DNA of 64,000 nucleotides, from assembly GCA_004154925.1 (NCBI GenBank), contig QJNS01000267.1:1-64000 (forward strand), written 5' to 3'. Both the position numbers and the translations under genes were made by a program. The notes under the pieces are model-generated. The model was not told the DNA's origin and did no database searches. It saw only the letters and a program-made list of their open reading frames with translations. This document shows positions 1 through 11,094 of the stretch, in pieces. Every line of letters begins with the position of its first letter. Position 1 is the stretch's first letter. The stretch comes from Monosporascus cannonballus (taxonomy: Eukaryota; Ascomycota; Sordariomycetes; Xylariales).

Positions 1-255
1 AATTGAGCTGAGGGCTGCATATCGTTCGAAAGCGCAGATTCTGCTGAAGAAGAAGATAATTTTTTCAATTTTTTAAAGCGTTGTTGAGAAGCTTTTTATA
101 TGGAAAGAAATCAGTAAGTGGATCGACGCGCAACGCGGTTGTGGGGTGGCGCGTTGATGGGGTGGAGCGCGGATGGGGGGGTCATCTTAGTACTTCCAAC
201 ATCTATCCGTCCCTGGGCCCCCAGCCGGGTATTGAACGAGTCAAGTGACAGATTG
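1..255. other. 3' flank of the retropepsin-like gene
   Basis: Normal-GC, non-RIP DNA between the window edge and the stop codon of the minus-strand gene. A short plus-strand open stretch (2-76, 24 codons then TAA, rich in Lys and Leu) could be the last codons of a gene that begins outside the window, but nothing in it is recognisable. Positions 118-255 are G-rich on the plus strand with no convincing gene. A plus-strand frame over 118-510 runs antisense to the gene below and is treated as a shadow. Confidence 0.3.
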
Positions 256-1746
256 CTATTTGCACTTTTTTATTGTCCCGAATTGATATATCGGAACGGC
301 TCCACCTTTTGCATGCACTCCGTTGAACTCAGGAAAGACCAAGCGGCCGGCACTGTTATGAATGGTTTCCGTGTGCTTGAGGAACGGCAACCCGATCAGG
401 GCGTCATACTTATACCCCTCGACAACCACGAACTCAACATCTACCCACGCCTTCTTCCTCCCATCGAAGCTCCATTTGACGTCGATACACGGACATTTCT
501 TGGATGTTGAGCCATCGGCCATCAACAGAGACTGGAATCGTAGTAAATCCGAGTCCACCTCGATCCCATGCGTTTGTAGCCATTCTAGCTTGATAAGATT
601 GCAGCCTCCGCCAGTGTCGATGAGCGGTTTGATGGGCATGTCGTTCAACCTGCCTGGGAACGTTAAAAAGTCGTCATTGGCTTGGTCGTCCACCTTTCCG
701 GAGACAACCTCTATATCATCTACCGCGGCACACATAGAACATTGATGCCCGCTGCCAGACGAGCCGGATTCGTTAAAGAGATCGGGCTCGAAGCAGGTCA
801 GTGGCCACTAAACTAACCAATTTTTAACGAGGATTGACGTACCCGCAGTTTTATATTCCTGGTGCGCAGCGCTGCATCGTCACTAAACCCTAGGTCCACC
901 GCATCGTCACTTTTGGAGACTCGCTCCAGGACATCCGGGTTATGAAAAGCGGCGGAGTCCAGTAAATATTGCCTTACCAGGGCCTTCACCGTTTGGTTGC
1001 CGGTACTGATAATCTTTAGGAGAGTCCCTAAGGGGTTGTCGACACCGACGTCCCGAATCTGACGGAGGCATTGCAACACCTTGTCCCACAGGAACGAAGC
1101 CGCCTCCACGACAGCTTTCTGGCCGATTATGCGGAGTTGCAGGTACACCGAGGTCTGCAACTGCAGCTGTTGATCGTGAAAGAGCAGTCGATGGACATTC
1201 TGGAGCTGGGCACTCTCGTTGAAGAAGTCGTTGGCCACCTTTAAGGGAAGAAATCAACCAAGTAAGCGTCATGGTCCCCATACTTGGAAAAGTCAAAAAC
1301 TGGTTCGGAGCCGAGGGGCTCACCTCACCGTGGTATTCCAGCTCAGCGTTGGCTGGCAGCGCCTCTGCTGACATTGCGGCGCCACGCGCTGCCGCTGCCG
1401 CACGATAGGCAGCTCCCGCAGCTCTGAATGCTGCAATCACCGCCTGTTTGGCGACACGATTATCGGGAGAGATAGACGTTGCCCGCGCTGCCGCGTCTGC
1501 CGCGTCTGCCGCGGCGTTCGCTGCACCAGCGGCTGCACCAGTTGCCTCCGAAGCGTATCGAAGTTCCTCATCTCTGGGCAACTTCGAGACATTCGTTTCT
1601 GCCTCCTTGACCACACGGAAGATCTTGTCGAGGAGTGTGGCAAGCTGCCCGAACCCGCCTTCGGGAACCGCGAAAGTCGCGGTTGAGGGGTCGAGGCCAT
1701 CGGAAAGATGGAAGAGCGAATCATACAGGCGCTCGAGCGTAGCCAT
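256..1746 (-). CDS. Spliced gene with C-terminal retropepsin-like aspartic protease domain
   Basis: Three exons: 1746-1324, 1238-843, 786-256. Intron 1 (1323-1239, 85 nt) has GTGAGC/AAG ends. Intron 2 (842-787, 56 nt) has donor GTACGT and a CTGAC branch site but a weak GAG acceptor. An alternative TAG acceptor at 808 gives a 35-nt intron. All options are phase 0, giving 449 or 456 residues. The start ATG at 1746 has a good context (ATCAAAATGGCT). The N-terminal ~60 residues look helical. An Ala-rich stretch (~70-125) follows, then a helical middle of unknown family. The last exon carries L-I-D-T-G (Asp ~330) and, about 70 residues on, A-L-I-G-L-P-F-L, the two hallmarks of a one-lobe retropepsin fold. 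I infer a dimeric aspartic protease or a domesticated gag-protease. No RT follows, and there is no RIP. Substrate and role are unknown. The frame and splice match is strong; the exact intron 2 acceptor is not. Confidence 0.6.
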
Positions 1747-2059
1747 TTTGATCTCATGGACGATACAGTATTATGGCCCTCTTGTTGTGAGGCTTTTGGC
1801 TGGATATCTATGAAAAGCCCCTGTTTTTCATCCCTCCTTTCGCCGACCCCACCCCGCACCGCTCCTTAAATGCCTGAGGGCGTCGAGGTTCCCCACGTTT
1901 CCGTTTCCATCTTTCTGCATATCTGGGCATTTTGACTGAGGTGAGGGGATACCATTAGCCAATTGCCTAACAGGTTGTCATCCGCCTCAGCGCTTGATCA
2001 AAATTATTTGCTCCAATGAGTAGTAAGTCAAACACACGGTTAATGCACCACCCCCTCAA
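1747..2059 (-). promoter_or_regulatory. Upstream region of the retropepsin-like gene
   Basis: This 313-bp normal-GC stretch is the only room for the minus-strand gene's promoter before the LTR at 2060. Two CCAAT motifs are visible on the plus strand (near 1959 and 2014). No clear TATA box is seen. The first ~100 bp of the adjoining LTR also keep normal base composition. Promoter function is inferred from position only. Confidence 0.3.
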
Positions 2060-2440
2060 TGTGACGGCTTGGGGGTTTAACCAACTACTAAACCTTAGTG
2101 GTACGGGTTTATGTTGGCAGAGGTACCGTAAGAATCTGAACAATAAGATACTAAGTTACGTTTTTGTAATACTAAGAATATTTTAAGTAACGAAATTATA
2201 TTATAAGTAGATTTTTTTAAATTAACGATTTAACGAATATATATATTTATATTAATTTATTAATATTAAATTAGAAAATTAAAAATTTTGTTAATTATTT
2301 TATTACTAATAAGTTATTAATTTGATTTACTGGCTTATTATCAGTAAGTTAATAATTTCTTTCGTAATTTAACTTATTTAATATTTCAGCCGTTTCTTAT
2401 TACGATCTTCCTAAAGGCCGTAATTTGTCGGATCGTAATA
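2060..2440 (-). repeat. R1 3' LTR
   Basis: On the plus strand it begins TGTGACGGCT and ends GTAATA (GTAACA in better copies). It is 381 bp and matches the other LTRs here throughout the first ~250 bp. It carries one decayed copy of the 35-bp palindromic unit seen in R4 and S (around 2325-2355). Positions 2060 to ~2160 keep normal GC, and after that the sequence is heavily RIP-mutated, so the composition boundary falls inside the LTR. Confidence 0.85.
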
Positions 2441-2991
2441 CGATTTTCTCTTTCGAGAAAATCTTGTTTCCAAAACTTTTTTTTTAAAAAGTTTTACTTT
2501 TTTAATTATATCGCATCCTATTTCGAAAAGTCGTTTCCGTAAAACCGAATAACGTTACGGTGTAATTAAATTTATTAAACTAGAAAAGTTCCAAATTATG
2601 CCGTATTTTTTGCGTTTTAAAACATTTATTTATTTAAGAAGAATTACGTTATAAAGACGATGTATGCCGTAATCGGTTATATAATAAAATAAACGTTTTT
2701 ATTTTCATAATTAATTATTGTATCGCGAAAGTTTATGGTTTAAAAATTACGAAAATGACTTTATATAATTCGCTCATTCAATTTTTTCGTATTCAGTAAT
2801 AACGGCAATAATATTAAATATAAAATAATAAACTTATTAACCGTATCTTTTAGTTTTTTAACGAAACGAATAATCTTAAAAGCCGTAAAATAAAAACGAT
2901 AATAAAAGTCTAATGCTTTAAGGATATATACGTTATTAATTAAAATTTCGTTAATTCGTAAACGCCCTTTTTATAAAACGTTAATTAAAAC
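2441..2991 (+). pseudogene. R1 remnant of the antisense Zn-cluster gene
   Basis: This corresponds by position to the antisense gene of R4, R3, R5 and R6: it starts next to the 3' LTR with the same CGATxTTxTC leader. It is cut at 2991 by the R2 insertion. The last ~60 bases, overlapping the pol end, resume at 26429-26490. The coding frame is too decayed to read. The call rests on position and on residual similarity of the flanks. Confidence 0.35.
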
Positions 2992-3342
2992 TGTTACAAC
3001 CTGATAAGTTTCGGCCTCGAAAAACGATTAGAAAAGGATAACACGAGCCACTTCTCGGGTCACGTGACGAGTGATCACTGCCAAGCCAGTGATTATTAGT
3101 AATCAAAAATGATTCTAAATAATCGTGATTATTAACGACTACGTAATTATAAGTATTTAAGCTAAGAATAGAGAAAATATATACATTCATTAATTCTATA
3201 ATCTAAATAATACCAGTTTGTAACATTTATTAATATTAATCGTTTATAATATAATTCTCGCAGTTTTAGTATTAAGAAACGTAATACGTTATTGTATTTA
3301 TTGTTTAGAATCATACGATATTCCTGCTAACATAAACCCGTA
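2992..3342 (+). repeat. R2 5' LTR, first part
   Basis: Starts TGTTACAACC (5' end of the LTR in coding orientation) and runs to 3342, where R3 is inserted. The missing end is at 19508-19549. The R3 TSD CCGTA is at 3338-3342 and again at 19503-19507. It contains the 10-bp palindrome GTCACGTGAC at 3059-3068 and a GTGATCACTG-type U3 module shared with R5. Confidence 0.87.
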
Positions 3343-3638
3343 TGTGACGGCTAGGCGGTTTAACCAACTATTAAACCTTAGTCGTACGGGTTTATGTTGG
3401 CAGGAGTATCGTAGGACTTTGTAGCAATAAGATAACTTAATTACGTCTCTTAATACCAAGGATGTAAAAGTCGTATTGCAAGCGATTAGTATTAATAAGT
3501 GTTACAAACTGGTATTATTTAAATTATGGAAATAATAAATGTATATATCCTTATTTTAGCTCAAAGTACTCAAGCGGCTTAAACTCTTAAGCTCGTTAAG
3601 CCCTTTTGCCGGCTTAAGGAGTTTAAGGTGCTTAGCAC
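3343..3638 (-). repeat. R3 3' LTR, first part
   Basis: Begins TGTGACGGCT. The U3 module is a run of CTTAAG-like palindromic units, different from the R4/S, R5/R2 and R6 modules at the same place. It is cut at 3638 by T. The last eight bases CTTAGCAC (3631-3638) are repeated at 12907-12914. With its continuation it is 401 bp, against 357 bp for the 5' LTR, mostly from extra CTTAAG-type units. Confidence 0.85.
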
Positions 3639-3673
3639 TTACCTCATCTTGATCAGAACCCCATTTTGGTGGT

Positions 3674-3709
3674 TGTGGCTGCGCCTGCGGCGCAGCAGCC
3701 GTAGCCACA
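3674..3709. repeat. GC-rich subterminal hairpin of T
   Basis: TGTGGCTGCG (3674-3683) pairs with CGTAGCCACA (3700-3709) with one C-to-T difference. Between them are further CTGCG/CGCAG pairs. It stands out because CpA and TpG survive here while the surroundings are RIP-mutated. It may be a transposase-binding or structural end element; that is inference. Confidence 0.55.
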
Positions 3710-4576
3710 GCTATAGCTTTTGACCAAAAAGTATCTATCAGGGATCCAATGTATCAGCTAAATTCCTTGAAGAATAATACCCACAAAAATAACAAAACCT
3801 CCAAAATAAGGCCTGATAGCAAGTTATGATTTATTCGTTCCGTTTGGTACGCTTTTATATAAATTCTTAAAAATTATTATTATTAACTTTGACAATATAT
3901 ATTAGTTACGAAACTCCTAACATTTTAACCTATATAATTTAACGCAAAATTGAAACCTTTATCTTTTAATATAATAATAACCTTAATAAATACGAAATAA
4001 AAATTATTATAATAAAAAAATAACTTAAAATCCCGATTAATATATGCTATAACTTTTTACCCCTTTTGGGCCATTACGATAATAACATAACCTTATAAGC
4101 CAAAATAATGATATATAGGGTTTAAAATCGTCCGTAATAAGTCTCGAAATATATTCTTTTTTTAATTAACGAAATATAAACAATATATCTGAAAATTTAG
4201 AGTAAATATTTTAAATTTTCGAACTTTTAACTTTTTTAAGCGAAAGGTTTATTTTTATTTAATATTTTTGGGGGTTTTTTGCCGATATAAACGTAATTAA
4301 CCTATATGTTAACGTTATGTATACGGCCGATAACTTTACGAAAACTCTGCGCCGTTAGTTTGTTCGTTTTATATTAAGCGTTATGCCTAGCGAGCAGGGC
4401 CGTATTTTACGAAAAAAATAAATTGATACGGTACATAATCTAGTTTTCGGAAAGTTTAGTATCTTTTTCGTTAATAAGATAAGTTTTGGAAAGTCTTTAA
4501 TTATCCAAACCTTTTTTTAATAACTGACTTAATTATTATCTAGATCGTATTATTAGTTAAGCTGGCAGAAGAATAA

Positions 4577-4963
4577 TGTGACGGCTAGGCGGTTTAACCA
4601 ACTATTAAACCTTAAGTCGACGGGTTTATGTTAGCAAAAATATTGTAGGAATCTAAGCAATAAATACAGTAACGTATTACGTTTCGTAATTCCAAAGGTA
4701 TATTAGATAATAATACTACATTGCAAATTAAAGTTATTTAAATTATGAAATTAATAAGCGTATATATTTTTCCGGCTTATTTACATATTATCAATAAGTT
4801 AGTAATCCGGCTTACTGGCTTACTTCCAGTAAGTTGGTAATCCGGCTTATTAGCTTACTACTAGTAAGTCGGTAATCCGTTACGAAACCTAATCCACATA
4901 ATTTTCTTGGCTTTTTCTCTACTATAACCGTTTTTGAAGGCCGTAACTTGTCAGATCGTAACA
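4577..4963 (-). repeat. R4 3' LTR
   Basis: 387 bp, from TGTGACGGCT to GTAACA on the plus strand. The internal region starts CGATCTTCCCC. The U3 part has three 35-bp palindromic units (4772-4876). Confidence 0.9.
4772..4876. repeat. Three tandem 35-bp palindromic units in the R4 3' LTR U3
   Basis: Units lie at 4772-4806, 4807-4841 and 4842-4876, each starting CCGGCTTA and ending GTAAT. The best unit has CTTACTGG pairing with CCAGTAAG across a short loop. The same unit is present twice in the R4 5' LTR (11290-11359), three times in S (21557-21661) and about once in the R1 3' LTR. In coding orientation it lies upstream of a conserved TATATA motif, so an enhancer-like role is plausible but not shown. 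Confidence 0.9.
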
Positions 4964-5059
4964 CGATCTTCCCCTTTTGAAAATCTTGTCCTCAAAATTT
5001 CTTTTTTCTTTTTAGTAAACTTTTTCGCATATCTTTAATATATTTTCCGATATTTTTAA

Positions 5060-5611
5060 ATGTCGTTCTTACAAATCTGAATCACGATTTGCTTTAGCTA
5101 ATTTAACTAAATTTGAAGGTTTTAATACGATATTTTATTTTTTTGTTTTATCCAATAACTTAATTGCCAGATAATGGACAAGCTTTCTCGCTGTAAGAAA
5201 TATATTCGTTAAAATTATTCTTATAACGGGACGGAAATCCTTATTTTTATAAATAATCGGCATATTACAAAGTCGAAAAAGTTAAAAAAGGAAAAGCTAA
5301 AGGCCGAAAAATCTTTATTCAAAGCTTTCGCGCGGCTTTCCCGTATCCGTCATTAACGTGAACATTATTAATCCCAAGGTGCAAAACTTGTTAATCGCGT
5401 TTTTTAATTTTTGGACGATTCCAACGATCTTGCCCATTTGGAATCGGAATTTATAATCGAGGTGCAGGCTTCGGGCGGGGTGGACGTTATTGATTAAAAC
5501 GCGGTGGACTAGAAGCTTCTTTCCTTGAACCTTATGGACTGGAATATCATTATCTCGGATGGCTCCGTTATTGCTGGTGAAAATTCTTTAATAGGCGTTG
5601 AGCGCCAATAA
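5060..5611 (+). pseudogene. R4 antisense gene: Zn2Cys6-like cluster plus coiled coil
   Basis: One uninterrupted reading frame of 184 codons from ATG (5060) to TAA (5611), with no frameshift and 12 in-frame stops. It begins Met-Ser, like the R6 copy. Codon 29 (Cys), 36 (Cys), 45 (Cys), 48 (Tyr) and 55 (Tyr) match positions 2-6 of a C-x2-C-x6-C-x8-C-x2-C-x6-C cluster. The first position is Leu here. A Lys/Glu-rich helical part (~70-95) and an Asp/Trp-containing tail (D-x5-D-W-N, ~150-162) follow, ending G-x-N-S-L-I-G-x-x-R-Q. The last 62 nt overlap the end of pol on the other strand. The family is not one I can name. The spacing is that of fungal zinc-cluster DNA-binding proteins, and a DNA-binding or regulatory role is inferred. 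Confidence 0.75.
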
Positions 5612-8600
5612 GGTTCTTAGTAAATTCCTAAGTGTTTTCGAAATCTGGGTGCTTTTTTCATTCCATTAGGTATTAAGTAAATCCGTTTTGTTTCCGTATA
5701 TTAAAACTTTTTCCATTTTATATACTTAGTCGTCCTTTATTTCTATATCGTTTTATACTGTATGCACTTTAATTATATTTATTGTTAATTCGAATAGAAA
5801 ATATGAAAAATTAAATAAAGTTTAACCTTTGGTTAAAATTCCAATTAGTAATTATTTTTTGAAATTTTCTTGGTAATTTTGTATAGACCGATATATTTAA
5901 AATCGAATCTTTTATTAGGCCGTTTTGTTTAAATATTTTTGGTAATTAAAAAAACCTTTTCCCTTTATTCGAAAATTAATTGTTTTAACTTTTTCTGGTT
6001 GTAATATTTATTTATTTCATTCCGTACGAATTCCAATTTTATTTTTATTTCCTGATATAATTATTATAATTAATCCGACGTAAAAATTGGTTTAATATTA
6101 ATGGGACCGTTATTGCGTATTTTTTTATACAATTTTAAAATAAAACCAAAATTTACGTTCGTTAATATTATTTTAATACTTTCGTAATAACTAATGTTAT
6201 ACGTTAATTGTACGATCGGTAATTTTTTAATTCAGTTATTTTATTTGTAATTAATATAATATCGTAAATAAATTTTCAAAATTTAATTTGTTCGTTCCGC
6301 TTGTTTATTTGTCTAAAATATAATTACATTAGATAATTTATAGTTTATGTTAATCTGCATTATTAGGCTTTGCAAAAGTTTTAATACAAGTATTGATCTT
6401 TTATTTAAAACACTTTTTATTAATAATCCGTAAATGCGAAAAATATATCTAAAAAATATATACTATTTGTTCGGCGTTTATATCCTTATAATATAGTAAG
6501 AAATATGAAAATTTCGTAACTCAATCGACGATAACGAAAATATTATCGTAATATATTTCTGTAATTAAATCTTTCAACTTAAGGAACATAGGAACAAAAT
6601 TAAATATAATTAAATACCATAATCGCTTTAAGACTAATAATAACTGTAATTTTTCGTATGGTTTATATCGTTATATTTTCGTTTTAATACAAATATCGCA
6701 TTATTGTATAATTTTCTGTACCGTTAATTTTATTTTTTTTTAAAAAAAAATATATATATATATATCGAAATCGTTGTAAGGTTTTATAAATCTCTAAATA
6801 TCGGTATAACTTATATTCGTATATTTTTCGTACTTAATTCTTTTAGTATTTTTTTAAAACTTATATTTTATCCGTTCTTTGGCTTTCTGGGAGATTATCG
6901 TTATATTGCTGGATTTTTTAATGCATATTGCTAGGTATTGTGCGAATCGTCGTAATTTATCATAAGCGTAAATATCTTTTTATAATAATATCGAAAGTTA
7001 TATGGCTAACTTTAATTACTTTTTTTCCGAAATATGGCTACTTATTTAATACGTTTGCTCTGTTATCTTTTAAATCTTTCTTATAGATAATAACGATGTC
7101 TAAATTCGCCAATTTTTTCGCGTAACGAAATTATCGTTTTGTAAGTTCTCTAATCGTAATAAATCGGGTAAAATTTTGATAATCCGTATAAACCTTAATT
7201 TGGTACAAATTTCCCTTTAAGAAGTACCTAAACTTTCGAAATGCTATAATAATAGCCATAAATTCCTTATTTTTAATACCGTAATTAGGTTTGGCTTTTT
7301 TCGACTTATACGAAAAAAATACAATAAGATATAATTTGCCTTAATTATTTCGCTATCCGATAATTATACCTAACCCATAATTCGACGTATCGGTTTATGC
7401 TTAATAGGGCGGTTTAAATCGTATATAATTAATATTAATTCGCTAATAATTACATCCTTAATTTCATAAAACATCTTTTCTGTTTTTGGCATTTATTTAA
7501 ATATTTTGGTTTTTTCGTAAAATTTATTAGGGATATAACTATTTCCTAAAGTTTCGAATAAATTTTCTGTAATAATTAGCGAATTCAAAAAATACCAATA
7601 TCTCCTTAACCGTAATTAACGTCTGCTATTCTGCAATTGTAGCAATTTTCTTAGAGTCTATTCTAATATATCCTGGGATAATAATATATCCCAGATATTC
7701 CATTTCCTATATATAAAACTGACTTTTTTCTGCGTTAACAAATAGCCTTACGTTCTAGTAAGCTTAAAAAGTTTTATGAACGTATTTTACATATGCTTTT
7801 TCTGTTTCTAAAAAATAAAAATGTCGTTAAAATAACAAACGACGAAAATATCAAAATATTTCCATAAAATTTAGTTTACTATTCGCTAAAAGGTTGCTGG
7901 TATATTCGTAAGTCCTATTAATATAACCAAATATTTAAATAATCCGTATTTCGTTTTAAAAGTTTTTTTTCATTATATTCTTTTTTAATTCTGATAAAAT
8001 TATAACCATTTTTAAGATCGAATACTATAAACCACTTTGTTCCGTAAAATCGGCTTTTTATTTCTATAATTAAAGGCAATAACATTCGATTTTTAATAAT
8101 CATATTGTTTAATTATCGGTAATTAATCATAAGTCGCAAGTTTTCGTTCTTTTTAGATACAAAAACATAAAATATCTTGCTGGTAATTTCGAAGGTCGAA
8201 TTTATCCTTTTTGTAACCGATCTTTCAAATATTTTTAAATGTACGTAATTTGTTTTTATTAACGTTATAAATGGGATAAAACTTTGTCGAAAATCCTTTT
8301 TTGAAAATTATTTCATAATCCTATTTGCTATGTTCTAATAATTTCGTATTAAGCTTTTTTCTGAAAAATTGCTTATATCTGTAATATTATGATGGTATAT
8401 TGGTCAAAACTTTTGACTTTTAAAGCTGCTGTTTTAAATCGTTATTCAGTTACTTTAATTTCGCCCTAATAATAGCAATAATACGTTGTATCCTTTTCTG
8501 GTACCCGTTTTTTTATATATATTTTATTCCTTTAGGTAATAAAGTTTCTATCGTATTCTTATACCTATATTAGTCGCTATCATCGATCAAATATTAAAAT

Positions 8601-11038
8601 CTTAATTTTTTTCTTATCCGTTAATGGGATATAAAATAATTCTTATTTAGCTAATCCTGTTATTAATTAAGATTCCGTACTAATATATCTATGGTAATGC
8701 TAAGATCATATCGTAATTCCCGAATAAAACATTATCGAAATTAACTGTTTAATATTATCCTTAAACAAAAATCTCGAAATAATTAATTTTTCGAATAATT
8801 CTTTTATTATCGTAAATAAATTCCTAACTTTCGGCATTTATCGCTAAATACAGTTGTAAATTATATCTTCATAATAATCTAAGCTTATTAACCATACATG
8901 ACGTAATATAATTCCCGCCCAAAACTTCGTAATCCACCATTACGGTATGCCAGTATGTTCCGATTCGTATATCCAAAATAATAAGGTTATTAGCGTCTTT
9001 TATTATCATATTTAAAACCCTTTTTAAAAGTTCTTTTTAATTTTTCCGGATTTCGTTATTTTGCGGCTTTTTTATAAGTAACCTTTTTCTTTTAATTTTC
9101 GTTCAAATTCGTTAAACTTTATTTATGTTTCGTTATTTAACGTATTAAATTATTATATTTATCGTTATTGCCGGCATACCGTTCCTTTATACTCTATCAA
9201 TTATTTTTAATTTTATTATAATTTCTTTTCTTATCGAATAAATTATTTTCTTATATTGGCGACTGCATCCCATTATGCATTATTCTAACTATCGTTCCAA
9301 AGGTTTCCTATAAATTAACGTATTTTTTCCTTAATAACTTTTCTTTTATAAGGGTTTATAATAAATATCAGCTAAAAATGGAAATCTGTAATAACTCTTT
9401 GGTAATATTTTTTTATTATATGATAAATTAATTTTTTTCCGTTTAATAATTATACCATCTATAATAACAAAAGGGGTTTTCTTACAGGCATTATTTTCTT
9501 TCGGGCTAATTTTTTTATTTCGGCCAGTTATTAGATTTTTTTTAGGGTTATGATTCGAAAATGTCGATATTATTACTTATCGTCCTTATTATCTCCGGTA
9601 CGATTTGGAAAATCGAATCCCTTATAGTACATACGGATAATTCGTTCGTAAATATGCTATTTCCATTTTTAGTAATTAGGATATTCTCGTCGTCGACAAT
9701 ATATAGCATATATTCTGCCGTATCGATTAAGAATTCCAGGACAAACTTTTTTATCCAATTTTAGTATTTTCGTAACTATCTTTATAACGCTTTTTATTAT
9801 ATTGGTAATACCTATTAAGCCAGCTTTTTGGTTTTTCGCATTTTTCGTCGAATTTCTTATCGTAATAATCTCGGTCGGACCTTTTGCCATAAAGGACCTA
9901 GTAAGTACTTAAGCTGAATCATGTTAATGGATTTGCTTCCGTTCTTTTGATTTTTTTTGGGCTATCCTTTAAGTACTGGTTTCTAATCGTCCTCACAGGA
10001 TTTCTTGGATACCTTACATTATGCTGCCTTATGCCCTATTTTGTTGCAATTATAGCATTTAGTCTAATTTCAATCCTTTTTATAGGTAGCTCCTAATTCC
10101 ATAAGTCCTAGTTACGTACGATAGGAAATATTATTATATTAAAGAACGCTGATATTGGCTATATATCGGGGTTTATTATCGTTTTTTTCTTTAATACCTT
10201 TGGTACACTATACGTATTATCGATCGTTAATTTTAATTACCATAACGATATAATCCGATAAATAATCAGGCCGATTAAGTTTAAAAAGCTCCTTTTATAT
10301 TTTTTTCAGGCCGTCGAAAAACCTAGCTATTAATATTTTTTATCCCCAATTTAATTTAGCTACTAATTAAACGAATCTACTGCCGTAACTGGATATTAAT
10401 CCCTTTTAACGTAATTATTAAATCTGTATTGCGGCTTTTATTTTTTCTTTTATTATTCCGAAAGTTTTCGTTAATGTTTATTCGAATTACTTATAATCGT
10501 TATAAATTCGTATTACTTCCGGGTTTTGTTTTTCGACTAAGAGAGTAACGTACTCTTTTATAACGGGCTTAAACCATATAGCCGCATTTCCGGTAAATCG
10601 TTTAACCTCAAATTCAATTCGTATAATAAGCATAATAAATCGAATAGGAAAATACCCGAAATATATTCGGTATTAAGTTCAGAATAGTTATAACTTAATC
10701 GCAATTCCGTCGAAAAATTTTGGTTTAAAAGGCTTAAGGATTTCTTCTGGTTTTTTGGTGGAATTTAGCTGGATAACCTAGTTCGCTTAAAAAAGCTTCC
10801 CGGGCTCAGAAGCTTTCCCTTTTTTCTCAAACTTCTTATAAGTTACTTAAAGAGATATCGTAAGATCGTAATTATTCCTTTTAAGCTGGATGATGCGTTC
10901 GTTTATGGTATCCAGTCGTCGAAGAACTTCTTCGCGAGTAAGGCAAGGCTTTTCCTTTTCCTTTTTGGATTTTATTCCAGTATCCGGGTAATTAGAGACC
11001 TAGTAAGTGGGCTATTCGGGTTACTTGCTGGTAAACAT
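5550..11038 (-). pseudogene. R4 gag-pol polyprotein (chromovirus), RIP-inactivated
   Basis: Starts at ATG 11038 (Met-Phe-Thr-Ser-Lys) and ends at TAA 5550-5552. Order on the minus strand: gag (~11038-9900); retropepsin region with a decayed D-x-G-x-L-G-G-N-Y-I block near 8900-8960 and Y-D-M-I-L-x-L-P-W near 8690-8735; RT with the F-D-L-K-N-G-Y-N block at 7918-8103 and a Y-F-N-D tetrad near 7830; RNase H (~7450-7100); integrase with V-I-V-D near 6530; chromodomain at ~5590-5750. The end reads I-G-A-Q-R-L-L-K-N-F-H, conserved in R2, R3 and R6. Many in-frame TAA/TAG replace Gln and Trp codons. Non-functional; family assignment to Ty3/gypsy chromoviruses is firm. Confidence 0.87.
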
Positions 11039-11094
11039 GGTATCGATAATATTACTTAAAGTTTAACGGTGCTATTAAACAAGAATTTGCAACG

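Noticed and set aside
118..745. Plus-strand open frames over 118-510 and 362-745
   Set aside because: They run antisense to the retropepsin-like exon, whose motifs, phase and splice sites fit far better. They are treated as shadows.
1437..1859. Open frames over 1437-1859 (minus) and 1448-1813 (plus)
   Set aside because: They overlap exon 1 in other frames, are repetitive because of the Ala-rich codons, and have no motif.
3661..3720. GC-rich hairpin as a Helitron end
   Set aside because: The hairpin lies inside an element with inverted tips and an 8-bp TSD. Helitrons have neither.
5060..5611. Taking the plus-strand gene next to the LTR as gag of a plus-strand element
   Set aside because: RT, RNase H, integrase and the chromodomain of R4 are all on the minus strand and gag is read at 11038 downward. 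The plus-strand gene is therefore antisense and at the 3' end.
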